From: Hevea brasiliensis
Taxonomy: Eukaryota; Streptophyta; Magnoliopsida; Malpighiales; Euphorbiaceae
Direction of reading: 5' to 3'
Length of the DNA: 64,000 nt
NCBI RefSeq assembly: GCF_030052815.1
Contig: NW_026614695.1
Coordinates: 4,316,831-4,380,830 of the forward strand
Position numbers and translations under genes: made by a program. The stretch's first letter is position 1. Every line of letters starts with the position of its first letter. Shown here piece after piece: positions 1 to 11,949 of the stretch. The notes under the pieces are model-generated. The model did not search any database. It had not been told where the DNA came from and worked only from the letters and a program-made list of their open reading frames with translations.

Positions 1-2946
1 TTACATTAATACAAATGACACTAAATATATTACATCAAAATAAACTACAAGGGTATCAATAAATACCTATACAAAAATCTCCAAACTGTGCTCCTCTCTT
101 ACTATAGCAGTTCACTATGCTGTTATACCCTTTTCCCTATCCGTGACAGCAAAATTAAGCTATCGCTGAGTAAATTTTACTCAGTGGTGCAAAATGAAAA
201 ATTAAGATGCGGTGTATAAAACATTTATTAACAAATCATAATTCAAATAATTCATAATTTCTTTTCACAATTTTCAAAGCTCATATAACATAAATTTGAT
301 CAAACAATTTAATAAACACAGTGTTGCCAATCAATAATACCACTTAGTTCATGACACAATTTTCAAACTTTGCCGTGTTGTACACCACGACAATACAAAC
401 TCACCCCACTAATCGAAATCAATGAGGGAGGTGGCTAGCTAGCTAATGAGTACTCATCCAAACTCACCTCAGACTGGCAAGCCAGAGAGGTAGCAAAATG
501 ATCAAATATCAAACTCAACCCCACAAGTGGAGGAACATTGTAAGAACTGTCATGCCAAGTGTGAATAAAAAATAATTTAAAACTATAATGTTCAAATATA
601 ATTCATACAACAATCAAATAAACTTCATTTCAAATCTCCATTTCTAAAATAGGCAACACAATTTTTCTTACATAAATTTTCCAAAGCCATAAAATCACAG
701 ATTTATTCGCAACCCACTTATCCAAATAAATTTTCAAGTAAAAGCATTAAATATAAAAGTATTGTGCACAGACCTCATAATTAGTCTTTCCTTATTTCAC
801 TCCTGTCGATTCCTTTCCTCTGAAGGCCCTTTTTCTACTGAAGCACACAATTAAGATGTTGCAATATTTATTCAAATTATATTTAACCATAATTTTAACA
901 ATTGACATTTACATTTAAACTTTACTTATATAATCCCATAAATTGAATTCTTTGTGTTCTTAATTATGGTAGTTACTATTCTTTTGACCATTGGGTCAAA
1001 ATATTGACTTTCTAATGCTTAATAAGTATGTGAATTCTAATTACACCCACATATCATATTTTGAATCTTAATTTTTTTGGCATTGATTGCCAATTGAAAT
1101 TTCAAACTCCCTAAGTGACATTTCAAAATTTTAGTTTTGGTGCCCTGTTTTGCACTGCTCCATTAGTCTAGTTACTTTGGGAATTTGGCTAAGTGTTAAC
1201 GTTGTTCGTTATTACCTTAGCTTTAATTCTCCTTTTGAATCACTCCATTTGGAGTTATTTAGCCCAAGATATGGCCATTTAACTAAGGCTGGCCGAATTG
1301 GTGTTACCCAGAATTTTTGGGCACTTTATTGGTTCTGGCAGTTTTGGGCAACTAACTTTGGGTGGCAATTTCACTTGGTTATGGGCAGAATTTGGGTTGG
1401 TGTTCTTTATGAAAGATGTAGTGCTATGTAATACCTTTCCAATGCCACAAAAATCAGGTCATTTGGACCTATCTAGCCCAAGTTATGACTAACTGTTCAT
1501 TTGGTCATTTTGGTACAGTGGCAATGCACAATATCCAGGTTTGACCTAATTGTTCACTATTTAAATGTCATTTTCTGGGCATAGTTTCTAAATGAAAAAT
1601 GTGTCATTAAGAGTTTATTTTCATTCCCAATTGGCCTCACACCAATTGGGTTAATAAAATTTCAATTTTGGTCCCTGAAAGGGACTTAGGTCAAACTGCC
1701 AGATTGGGACCGCTAACCAATCCGAATTGTATTTTGTTTCAACTCATTCCAACACATCACAATTAGTCCCAATTGACCATTTTTAACCTCAATTATTCTC
1801 AATTGCATCAATTGACCATTTCTTCCAATTTTTCTCCTAATTTCAAGAACACAAGAACCCTAATTTCAATAATTCATTCAACTAATGAATTAAAGTGCAT
1901 CACCTTATTCTACATACTTAATTCAACTTTTCTACCACTTTAATTCCATCAAATTCAAACAATTTTAGTCCCCCTTAATGCTGGCCGAATTTTACAAGTT
2001 GTCCCCCAAAATGGTTTTGTTTAAATTTTCACTTAAATTCTAAGTTAACTTAACTAGAAACATATGCATCAAACTAGAAATTCAATTTAAATTGCTAACC
2101 TCAATTTTTTAACTTCCACTAGCTCAAATCCTTCAATTTCTCCTTTCTTCTTCTTCTTCTTCAATCTTCTTTTCTATGGTGAATTATAAGTTTTTGAGGG
2201 TTTAGGGTTGGAATGTATGGGACAAAACCAAGTTATTCAAGTTTAAAAAGCTTGTTAATGGAGGAAACCATGGAGGTGGAAGACAACGGTGGCTTGGCCG
2301 GCTGGTTGGTAGAGAAGAAGTGATTTTACTCTTTTAATTTTTTTTTATGTTTTTATGTCTAATTATACTTAATTTGACTTGGTAAAAAATTTGGGTAAAT
2401 TAAATTTCATTTTGACATCATACATGATGTCATTCTAATGATGTAATAAATTCATTTCTTTTCCCTTTTTCTTTTTCTTTAAATTTTTCCATAGTTCTTT
2501 AATTTAATTTTATATTCAGAAATTTTTATTTCTCCGATTTTATTGGACAGTTAGGTAAGGAGTCACCTCTAGGGGTGAATTGACCAATTTGCCTCTCACT
2601 GGTTTGATCCGGTTGCAAGTAATTTGGCGTTTCTTCCAGAGTCCTGACCTACTTATTAGCTCTGTTCTGCAATTTTCTCTTTTCCACTAGGTTCACAATA
2701 GTCCTTAGGATCACGGTATCACAATTTTTCATTCAAAAGTAGGGTTAGAACTGACCTCGCAGTCACTTCCCGGGAAGGTCACCCATCACTGTTACCCTCG
2801 ATTCATTTAACTTTTTATGCTTTATTTTTCTTATTTATGCTTTACTATCTGGTAATCACTATTTATCTTCATTCAGGACTTTTCTAGGTAACTTAATTAT
2901 GATTGTAATCCTCTTAATTGTCCGGACCGACACCGGTCATCAGAAC
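1..2946 (-). mobile_element. LTR of family G (minus strand), 3' end outside window
   Basis: Non-coding, AT-rich sequence that reads as a minus-strand Ty3/gypsy LTR. It carries the two stem-loop block shared by the long LTRs of this window (about 143-190, minus strand), including the palindromic arms CTGAGTAAA and TTTACTCAG. Its right end stops at the target duplication (2942-2946, AGAAC) where element A is inserted. The missing first 43 bp of this LTR are found at 35153-35195, because of the inversion described in the findings. Its PBS-proximal end lies left of base 1. The short open frames inside it have no recognisable product. Confidence 0.7.
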
Positions 2947-4851
2947 TGTAACACCCTCACTGTAGCAATTCCATACATTCTATTGTTTCGGTGATCGGTG
3001 TCGGTCTGGATAGCTAGAACGTCTGAAAAAATATTTAGACTAAAGTGAAGAGTCATAAATAACTCAAACAATGGTAAGAAAAATTTAGGAAAAATTTTAG
3101 AAATAAAATACAACCAAGTTAAATGAGCCGATGCCCTAGCATTGGGTAACCCAGTGGGAAGTTGCGGTCCTCGCAGCTAGGAGCCCTAAACCCTAGAGAA
3201 AATTCATAAAATAATTTTTAGGACTCCAGAGAAGAGTCATTGAGGTTTCAATGGCATTAAAATGTCAAGAAAATGCTTAAAAAAATTTTTAGATCGGTAC
3301 AGACGATTTTGGCTCAATAAGGCAAATGGAGGGCATTTTGGTCATTTTGTCTTCAGAGATGATTTTTGGCCAACTTATCCAGTTAAATAAATAATTATTA
3401 TGACATAAAATATGAATAAATATTGCTAAAAATTTAATTAAAAAAGAGTAGAAAAGAAAAGAAAAGAAAATGAAAGAAAATTTGGAATTATGACATCACA
3501 TGATGTCATTAGTGTGCTCTCCACCAATCACCATTTAACAGCACCATTAAATTCATTTAAAAAGGGGAAAATGAGTCAAAAATGAAACAAATTCTGCTCA
3601 CTTTCTCCTCCATTTTCGGCAGCCTTCATTTTCTCTCTCTTTTCTCTCTTAACCTCCATTAAAGCTCCCTTGTGAGCTTGATTTCCCCCTTCATCCCACC
3701 ATAAAACCCTATCATCCCTTCACAAAAATTAATCCTTATCATTAGCACAATATTTTGGCAGCAATTTGAATAGGAAAAAGTGAAGTTATACCTTGAAAAA
3801 ATTATGCACTCAAGAGGTTAGTGCCATATCTCTCTCTCCCTCTTATTGTTTCATTCTAAGACATCAAATTCAACTAATAATTTTGGAAAAAGAAAGCAAA
3901 ATATGCATGTTATAGCCACACTAAATTTTAGCAGCTCGAAGGTACTATAGGGTTTCCATAATTCAAGTGAATTATAATTGTGTATTGATGTCATTGAACA
4001 TGGTTTTGATGATTAGAATACTTGAATGTTTATTGTTTGAGCAAATTGAAATTGTGGAGTTAGGGTTTGGGGAAAACCTAGGGTTTGCTCATGTGTTGGT
4101 GAATGGAAGTCCTAATACTCAAATTAGTGACCATTTGGCTATGTATGATGAGAAAATGAAGTGAATTATGGCTTTGGAATTGAGGTTGGGTGTGCTACCT
4201 TGAGTGACCAGCAGGGCTACATGTGAGTCCAGCAAGTTTGGGCAGTTATAACTTGAGTTATATAGGTTCAGTTGGTGTAAGGCCAATTGGACATGAAATT
4301 AGACACATAATGGAACAACTTTGATGAAGGAATCCTATCCAGAAAACAAACTTAGGATGCCCTAAAAATTGACCAAATCCGGGTAACACACATTCTGCCT
4401 GGGCAAAATGACCAAATGAACAGTGTTCATTCATTTGGTCATAACTCACTGTAGAAATGTCCAATTGACCCGAAATTTATATCAATGGAAAGCTCAGACA
4501 ATTTAGAACAACATTTATGAAGAACACAAACTTAAATTTTGAACCTAACCAATTGAAATTTCTAGCCCAAATTCGGACACTAAATTTGGCAGAGCCAAAT
4601 TCTATCCAAAATTTCTAGACAAGACCAAATCCGGCCACTTATGCTATTTAGGCTATAACTTGAGCTACAAAACTCCAAATGGAGTGATTCAAAAAGGGAA
4701 TTAAAGAAGACACATAAAGGAACAACTTTCACGAAGAAAATTTTGTCAAAATTCTACTGTAACAATGACTAATGGAACAGTAAACTTAAGGCATGAAATC
4801 TGAAAATTTTGAATGACATAAAATAAGCTTTGAAATGGTATTGGCAATCAA
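2947..4851 (+). mobile_element. 5' LTR of non-autonomous gypsy element A, first part
   Basis: Starts TGTAACACCC, the usual start of gypsy LTRs in this window, directly after AGAAC. The same sequence recurs as the 3' LTR at 9757-10602 and, inverted, at 35196-37867. It is interrupted at about 4851 by an RTE LINE and resumes at 8027. Without the LINE the LTR is about 3.42 kb. No coding capacity. It contains a pyrimidine-rich stretch and the motif TGACATCACATGATGTCA near 3490, also seen in sister LTRs. Confidence 0.85.
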
Positions 4852-7800
4852 AAGATATAAACGTTGGGGCGTCCTCTACTAACGACGCGCTACATCGGAG
4901 CCCGGGTGTAGTGATAAATATGCAAGGGTGTAGGGCGTTCACCGAAAGCGATGCGCCATGCCGGCGCCCGGGTGTGGTGTTAAGTGAGCAAGGGTTCCCA
5001 CATCATGGACGGGTGTGGGTAAAGAAGTTAGTCCATAGGACAGATAGTAGAACAAATAGTGGAACAGAACACAAGATAGACATAGAAAACAATAGAAGAT
5101 ATCATAGAAGAAGACCAATTAGGAAGGAGTAGGATAGGAGGAGGATTAGGGTTGGTACTTGGAATGTTGGATCACTTACAGGAAAATTAATGGAGCTTGT
5201 GGATACCTTGGAAAGGAGAAGGGTGAATATTACTTGCATTCAGGAGACTAAATGGGTAGGAGAGAAAAGTAAGGAAGTGGGTAATTCAGGGTATAAACTG
5301 TGGTTTACCGGAAAGGAGAGAAACAAGAACGGAGTGGGTATAATCATAGACAGAACATTGAAAGACGCAGTAGTAGCTGTGAAAAGAGTAGGAGATAGAA
5401 TTATACTAGTAAAGCTAGTACTAGAAGGAGAAACAATAAATATAGTTAGTGCTTATGCCCCACAAATAGGACTAGACAGTGAGAGTAAACAAAGGTTTTG
5501 GGAAGATATGGATGATTTAATGCAAAGCATACCGAATGAAGAGAATGTTTTCATTGGTGGAGATTTGAATGGACATGTAGGAAGTGATAGGCAAGGTTAT
5601 GAGAATGTTCATGGAGGTTTTGGTTTTGGCAGTTGAAATGAGGAGGGAAAAAGCATCCTGGATTTTGCTATGGCATACGACCTAATACTAGCAAATACCT
5701 ACTTTATAAAAAGAGAGTCACATTTAGTGACTTTCAAAAGTGGGCAACATAGAAGCCAAATTGACTTCCTCTTAACCAGGAAGACAAATAGAGCTCTATG
5801 CAAGGATTGCAAGGTCATTCCAGGAGAGGCTTTAACAAGTCAACATAGGTTGGTGGTCTTGGATGTCAAGTTTAGGAATAATTCAAGTAAGGTCAGAAGA
5901 AATAGTGTAGCTCGAACAAAGTGGTGGGAGTTCAAAGGAGTAAAGCAAGTGAAGTTCAAAAAAGAGGTTCTCGAGTCCGAAGTATGGAAGCTAGATATGG
6001 AGGCCAATGATATGTGGATACAGATGGCATCAAAGATTAGAGAAGTAGCTAGAAAAGTACTTGGAGAGTCTAGAGGACATGGACCACCCTCAAAAGAGAG
6101 ATGGTGGTGGAATGAGGAAGTACAAAAGGCAGTGAAGAGAAAAAGGGAATGGTATAAGAAATTACCTAAATGTGATAATAATGAGGCATATGAAAGTATA
6201 AGATAGCAAAGAAAGAGGCAAAAAAGGCAGTTAGTCAAGCAAGAGCACAAGCCTTTGAAAAGTTATATGAGAAACTTAGAACTAAAGTAGGGGAGAAAGA
6301 TATTTATAGATTAGCAAGGAGTAGAGAAAGGAAATTTCAAGATCTCAATCAAGTTAGGTGCATTAAGGATAAAGAAGGAAAAGTGTTGGTGAAAGATGAG
6401 GACATTAAAGAAAGATGGAGAAATTATTTTAATGATCTCTTTAATAATAGTCAAAATGGAAATAGCGTGAATATAGATTTTAGAACAATAGAAAAGAATG
6501 TAAATTATACTAGAAGGATTAGATCTTTAGAAGTGAAGGAAGCACTTAAGAGAATGAAAGTGGGTAAAACCTGTGGACCCGATGAAATACCAATTGAAGT
6601 GTGGAAGTATTTGGGAGATATGGGAGTGGCATGGTTAACTAAATTATTTAATAAGATTCTAAACTCAAAGAAAATGCCTAATGAATGGAGGAAAAGTATT
6701 TTAGTACCTATTTTTAAAAATAAGGGAGACATACAGAGTTGCTCAAACTATAGGGGAATTAAACTCATGAGCTATACTATGAAGTTGTGGGAGAGAGTTG
6801 TGGAGCATCGACTACGTCATGATACTTCTATCTCTCTCAATCAATTTGGTTTCATGCCCGGTCATTCAACTATGGAAGCGATCTTTCTCATTAGAAGCTT
6901 GATGGAGAAATATAGAGATGTGAAGAAAGATGTACACATGGTTTTTATTGATTTGGAGAAGGCTTATGATAGTGTTCCAAGAGAGGTCTTATGGAATGTG
7001 TTAGAACAAAAGAGGGTATCTATTAGGTACATACAAGTATTGAAAGATATGTATGAAGGAGCAACTACTATTGTACGCACAGTGGGAGGGGACACAAGAG
7101 ATTTTCCAATCTTAATTGGATTACACCAAGGATCAGCCATAAGCCCTTACCTTTTTACATTAGTTTTAGATGAACTGACGAAACATATACAAGAGAGTAT
7201 TCCTTGGTGCATGATGTTTGCGGATGATATTGTTCTGATAGATGAGACACGAGAAGGAGTCAATAGGAAGCTAGAACTTTGGAGAAGTACTCTAGAGTCA
7301 AAGGGTTTTAAGTTAAGTAGAACGAAGACAGAATACATGCATTGCAAGTTCATTGAAGGCCAAACTGGTGATAGGGAAGGAGTTAGTTTGAATGGAGTGG
7401 TACTGTTCCAAAGTAATCACTTTAAATATCTAGGCTCAGTCCTTCAAGCAGATGGGGGATGTGAGGAGGATGTTAGTCATAGGATTAAAGCCAGATGGTT
7501 GAAGTGGAGACGTGCCACGGGAGTTTTATGTGATCGTAAGATTCCCAATAAATTAAAAGGCAAATTTTACCGTACAGCCATACGACCGGCTATGTTATAT
7601 GGTAGTGAGTGTTGGACACTGAAAAAGTCGTATGCATCTAAGTTAAGAGTTGTAGAGATGAGAATGTTAAGGTGGATGAGTGGCCATACTAGACTAGATA
7701 AAGTCCGTAATGAAAGTATTAGAGAAAAGGTAGGAGTGGTGCCAAATGAAGATAAGTTGAGAGAAGGGAGATTAAAGTGGTTTGATCATGTGAAGCATAG

Positions 7801-8026
7801 ACATACGGAGGCTCCAGTTAGACGAAGTAGAGCACATTAGGTTAGAGGATAGAAAGAAAAAAAGAGGTAGACCTAAATTGACTTGGAGGAGAGTAGTACA
7901 AAATGACTTAGAAGTATTACACATTTCTGAGGATTTAACCCAAAATCGTTCAGAGTGGAAAAAGCGAATCCATATAGCCGACCCCAAATTTTTGGGATAA
8001 AGGCTTAGTTGAGTTGAGTTGAGTTG
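4852..8026 (+). mobile_element. RTE-type LINE (non-LTR retrotransposon)
   Basis: About 3.2 kb. The 5' leader (about 4855-5000) is GC-richer than its surroundings and holds two related segments ending in GCCCGGGTGT. It is followed by one long endonuclease-reverse transcriptase frame and a 3' end made of TTGAG repeats (about 8006-8026) right after the stop codon. A single ORF with apurinic-type endonuclease and RT, almost no 3' UTR and a short-repeat tail is the layout of plant RTE LINEs. Comparison with the uninterrupted LTR copy at 35196-37867 places the insertion between about 4851 and 8027, with roughly 57 bp of the target LTR missing. Confidence 0.88.
5148..8000 (+). pseudogene. LINE endonuclease-reverse transcriptase, broken
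   Basis: Would nick target DNA and copy the LINE RNA at the nick. The endonuclease starts near 5148 with the GTWNV motif, followed by IQETKW, a GDLNGH motif and SQIDF, up to about 5880. The reverse transcriptase covers roughly 6540-7500, with VFIDLEKAYDSV and the catalytic FADD at 7217-7228. A C-terminal region follows and ends at a TAA at 7998-8000. Breaks: an in-frame TGA at 5634-5636, a frameshift near 6200 (frame of 5190-6206 to frame of 6200-7840) and another near 7815, after which the frame runs to 8000. The catalytic residues I can see are intact, so this is a fairly recent but dead copy. An in-frame TAG at 5130 precedes the domain start, so the true start codon is unclear. Confidence 0.88.
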
Positions 8027-9543
8027 TATTATGTATGAAAAAGTTAACAAATTGAGTGAATAGTAACCCCAAAAACATAAGGAATAATAAAAGAAATTAA
8101 AGAAGCCATTATGATTGATAATATATAATATGATTAGTGAATTGTGATTTTTGAATTTGAGTGACCCTAAAACATAGAAGAATGTTTTGAGTACAATGGT
8201 GCATGAGAACCATTGATGAGAATTGTGATCATATGAATTATCAAATGAATGTATAAATTATGAAATTTGTCATAAAATAATGAAGTCATAAAACACAATA
8301 TATTAACATTTAATGTTACTATGTGCCCATGTATTGCCTAGACACGTGTGTCTGATTGGATAGATTGGCATGCTAATGGAGTATTGTTTTAGCAGTACTG
8401 TGAAAGGCTTTATACTTATATTCATGGCTTTATGCCCGCACTCATGGCTTTTATGCTCGATTATGTGTTTTCATGGCTTTTTAGCCATACTGACTGCATA
8501 AATGGTTAACGTTTCGCGTCCCATGGTATGATAGCCCAAGGCACCGTGGTGTCCAGTGCCAATAACCCGTAATCCAGTTTAGTCAGCCTGTCATAGGTTA
8601 CTTGAGCAATGTAAATTATTGAAATTATTTAAGCATATTAGCAAATAAAAACATTAGAAAGTATTAAATAAAATGTGAAAAAGAGATTAGTAATAGAAAT
8701 ATAACAAAAATACAATTTGCAGAATCGTAGAGAGACTCAAATACAATACTCCTAGAATAAAAAGTATATTAAATATTATTACTGTAAGGCTATAAACTCG
8801 GTACTTCCAAAGAGGAACGAATTAGCATATAAGATAGTTAATACTAGAAATTTCATTTTAAATCAAATTGATACTTGAATATTTAAAATGCTTGATTCTT
8901 TCTTTATTTGTATACATTATTTCTTGTTATATTATTGCACCACTAAGCAGCAATGCCTAGCGCGATGGATTGTTTCCTTCGCGCAGGTACTGAAGATAAA
9001 GCCCAGTGGATATGAGACTGGGATCTTGGAGTCCGGATCTGCAGAAGTGTCAGAAGTGTATAAGGTTGTCACCTCCTCAGCAATGCATGTAGGTAGGGCT
9101 CACAAAAGTTATTTTATGTATTTATAATTAGTTATTATGTTGAAATATAAATTATGGAATTGTAATTAATTTGTATATTATGTAAATTGTAAATTATGTA
9201 ATTAATGAAAATTTAAAAATTTTGATATATAAAATGAGCATGAATGAATACGCATGGTAATGAATAAGAATTGAAATGTATAGACACTATCAGAAATGAT
9301 GAGCATGGATGAGATCTTTATTTGAAAATATTAATGAAAATTTCAAACAGGTGAATAGTGAATCACGTCAATATTTAATAAAATAGGGGAAACTCCGCTG
9401 GTTTCTCCGTAGAAAAATAATTGATATTAAAATATAATGAGAGCAAATTATTAAAGGAATAAAGTAAGATAAGATAGGGTGCTTCGACACCGAATGTAGC
9501 ACGTCTTGCTCGGCTACACGGTAATCGGGTGAGGGCTATTACA
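8027..9543 (+). mobile_element. 5' LTR of element A, second part
   Basis: Continuation of the LTR interrupted by the LINE. It holds the conserved block (8936-8990) of GCACCACT plus two stem-loops, followed by CGCAGGTACTG. Upstream (about 8400-8600) is a run of imperfect ~20-bp repeats built on CATGGCTTTATG. It ends ATTACA at 9543, followed within 6 bp by a primer-binding site. Confidence 0.85.
8942..8985 (+). promoter_or_regulatory. Conserved double stem-loop of the LTR
   Basis: Stem 1 pairs CTAAGCA (8943-8949) with TGCCTAG (8954-8960), with one A-C mismatch. Stem 2 pairs GCGCGA (8960-8965) with TCGCGC (8979-8984). CAGGTAC, which resembles a splice donor, follows at once. Equivalent blocks are at 41851-41897 and 57951-57995 (plus), at 51558-51606 (plus) and, on the minus strand, at 38471-38517 and 143-190. 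Pairing is kept although the stems differ. This may be an R/U5 RNA structure; the function is inferred. Confidence 0.6.
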
Positions 9544-9548
9544 TTTAT

Positions 9549-9560
9549 TGGTATCAGAGC
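9549..9560 (+). promoter_or_regulatory. Primer-binding site, initiator tRNA-Met
   Basis: TGGTATCAGAGC, complementary to the 3' end of plant initiator tRNA-Met, starts 5 bp after the 5' LTR end. Confidence 0.85.
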
Positions 9561-9740
9561 ATGGTTTAGGCGTTCCTAGGCATCGATAGATAGAATAAGA
9601 TTATGTGCATAACATGCATTGCATTCATATGAGTCGAGGTGACACTAATGCATATCTGTTTTCTCTAGTAAGGTGAAGAAATAAGGAAGTAGCAGCTCCT
9701 CGACTATTTACACTAGGTAAATTTCGAGGACGAAATTCAA

Positions 9741-9756
9741 ATTAGAGGGGAAGAGT
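9741..9756 (+). promoter_or_regulatory. Polypurine tract of element A
   Basis: ATTAGAGGGGAAGAGT directly precedes the TG of the 3' LTR. The same tract precedes the 3' LTR of the chromovirus at 47330-47345. Confidence 0.8.
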
Positions 9757-10602
9757 TGTAATATCCTCACTGTAGCAATTCCGTACATTCTACTGTTCTG
9801 GTGACCGGTGTGTGTCTGGACAGCTAGAACGTCTGGAAAAATATTTAGACTAGAGTAAGGAGTCATAAATAACTCAAATAATGGTAAGAAAAATTTAGGA
9901 AAAATTTTAGAAATAAAATACAACCAAGTTAAATGAGCCGGTGCCTTAGCGATGGGTAACCCAGTGGGAAGTTACGGTTCTCGCAGCTAGGAGCCCTAAA
10001 CTCAGGAGAAAATTCATGAAATAATTTTTGAGACTTCAGAGAAGAGTCATTGAGGTTTCGATAGCATAGAATGCCAAGAAAATGCTTAGAAAAATTTTTA
10101 GATCGGTACAGACGATTTTGGCTCAATAAGCCAAACAGAGGGCATTTTGGTCATTTTGTCTTCAGAGATGATTTTTGGCCAACTTATCCAGTTAAATAAA
10201 TAATTATTATGACATAAAATATGAATAAATATTGCTAAAATTTTAATTGAAAATGAGTAGAAAAAAAAGAAAAGAAAATGAAAGAAAATTTGGAATTATG
10301 ACATCACATGATGTCATTAGTGTGCTCTCCACCAATCACCATTTAATAACACCATTAAATTCATTTAAAAAGGGGGGAAAATGAGTCAAAAATGAAACAC
10401 AAATTCTGCTCACTTTCTTCTCCATTTTCGGTAGCCTTCATTTTCTCTCTCTTTTCTCTCTTAACCTCCATTAAAGCTTCCTTGTGAGCTTGATTTCCCC
10501 CTTCATCCCACCATAAAACCCTATCATTCCTTCAAAAAAATTAATCCTTACCATTAGCACAATATTTGGGCAGCAATTTGAAGAGGAAAAAGTGAAGTTA
10601 TA
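9757..10602 (+). mobile_element. 3' LTR of element A, left part
   Basis: Repeats the start of the 5' LTR (2947 onward) closely, then stops at the target duplication TTATA (10598-10602), where the solo LTR X begins. The other part of this LTR is at 35196-37867 in opposite orientation. There it begins (reading minus) with TTATA and continues exactly where this part stops. The combined length of about 3.51 kb matches the 5' LTR. Confidence 0.88.
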
Positions 10603-11949
10603 TGTAACACCCCTATGTTCGGTAGTGCGTTCTACTGTTCCGGTGACCAGTGTTATCCGGACAGCTAGGATGCCTAAAACTACACTTCGTTATGAGTGAG
10701 GAGACATAAAATAGTGAAATACAAGAAAAGAAAATACAAGAAAAACAAATGAAAAATAATAGCAAAGAAATGTAACCAAGTTAAGCGAGCCGAGAACCCT
10801 AGCGATGGGTGACCGCACCGGGAAGTCACGGCGTGGACCGTTGACTAGCCCTGGATTGCGGGGAACCCTGGAAAATATTTTTAGGACTTAAATAGACCTT
10901 TATTGAAGTATAAATATCATTAGAAATATCAAAGAAAAATTAAATAATTAGTACAAAGAAAAGTGAGAAATCGAAAACAGCATAAAACCCATTGTTGAAA
11001 AATCTGAATGCAACCCGAACAGGGGCGTTATGGTCATTTGACATCCCGAATTGTCTTTTGACCTAAATTTCCATTAAAAGTAAATAATATTACACTTAGA
11101 AAATAAAATGAAGAATTAATTTGGTGGTACCTAATACAAATAGCCAAAAGTGGAGTGAAAAAGGTATAAATAACACATTTAACTTATTATATGATTTAAT
11201 AAGTGTGAGTGGGCCACTAAAGGAATAAACTAAGTTAAATGGGGCATGTGTACACCTAATATGCAATCTGCAAATTCATTTCTTCAAAGTTCCTCAACCA
11301 TGCCGATTTGAGAAGAAAGAAGAACTCCATTGCCGTTTCACTTGGAGCTTGATCCATCCCTCCATTTCATCTCCAATCACTTAGATTGCTCCATTAAAGA
11401 TTGTCTACACATCATAAGGAAGAACTTGATACCAAAATCAAGAAGTTTAATCAAGGTTTAGCAAGTTCCAACCATAGGTAAGTTTACATTTTTGAATATT
11501 GCTTTGTTAAACTTTGTGTACATGTTATGGGTGTTGGATTTGTGAAGAAAATTTTCAAGTTTGAGGAGTTATTGATATGTCCATTTTGGACAGCCATGGA
11601 GTTATGTATTTAATGATTTATTATTACATATATTTGATGTAAATTCATGTTGAGTAGAGGGATTTAATATCCTAGTAAGTTATTTCCATGAAAATGTGGT
11701 GATTGTGCACTTAAATTGGAGATTGACGAATTGTGGGACACTTTGGCATTGTAGAACATTTCGGCAGCCTTGTGACACTTTGATAAATGTATGAGTTCAT
11801 GAAGGTATTGGCAGAATATTGACATTGAGGATTGATGGATATGTATATAGGTTGGTTGTGTAAAGTGTATGTAAGAATGAGTAATGTTTAGGTGTATATG
11901 TGATTGTACTTAGACTTTGTAAAATTGAGTTTATTTGGTGTATTGAGGA
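10603..11949 (+). mobile_element. Solo LTR of family X, left part
   Basis: Starts TGTAACACCCC right after TTATA. It shares its layout with family D (54428 onward), including CCTAGCGATGGGTGACCGCAC near 10797. It ends with GAGGA (11945-11949) at the foldback cluster. Its continuation is the minus-strand segment 40534 to 37868, which starts with GAGGA and ends GGGTGTGACA followed by TTATA. No interior or second LTR lies between the two TTATA copies, so this is a solo LTR of about 4.0 kb. Confidence 0.82.
11164..11172 (+). promoter_or_regulatory. TATA box in LTR X
   Basis: GTATAAATA in the U3-like part of the LTR. The related D LTR has CTATATAAAG at the corresponding place (55063-55072). Transcription start not determined. 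Confidence 0.45.

Larger units (their letters stand above)
9544..9756 (+). mobile_element. 213-bp interior of element A (PBS to polypurine tract)
   Basis: The whole interior between the two ~3.5-kb LTRs. It has only a primer-binding site, about 100 bp of leader with GAGTCGAGGTGACACTAA, and the 3' motif GGTAAATTTCGAGGACGAAA running into the polypurine tract. Leader and 3' motif also occur in the coding chromovirus at 42538-42640 and 47306-47345. A thus looks like a coding-free deletion derivative that keeps the cis signals and depends on a related autonomous element. The A-like interiors at 17817-18029 and 29199-29411 are also exactly 213 bp. Confidence 0.85.

Noticed and set aside
3967..4164. 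Frame recurring on the other strand at 37489-37695, a possible gene pair
   Set aside because: The two are the 5' and 3' LTRs of element A in opposite orientation because of the inversion.
9708..9923. Minus-strand frame repeated at 17650-17865, 32907 and 47102 as a conserved peptide
   Set aside because: It spans the LTR start and polypurine tract of related elements; the conservation is at the DNA level.
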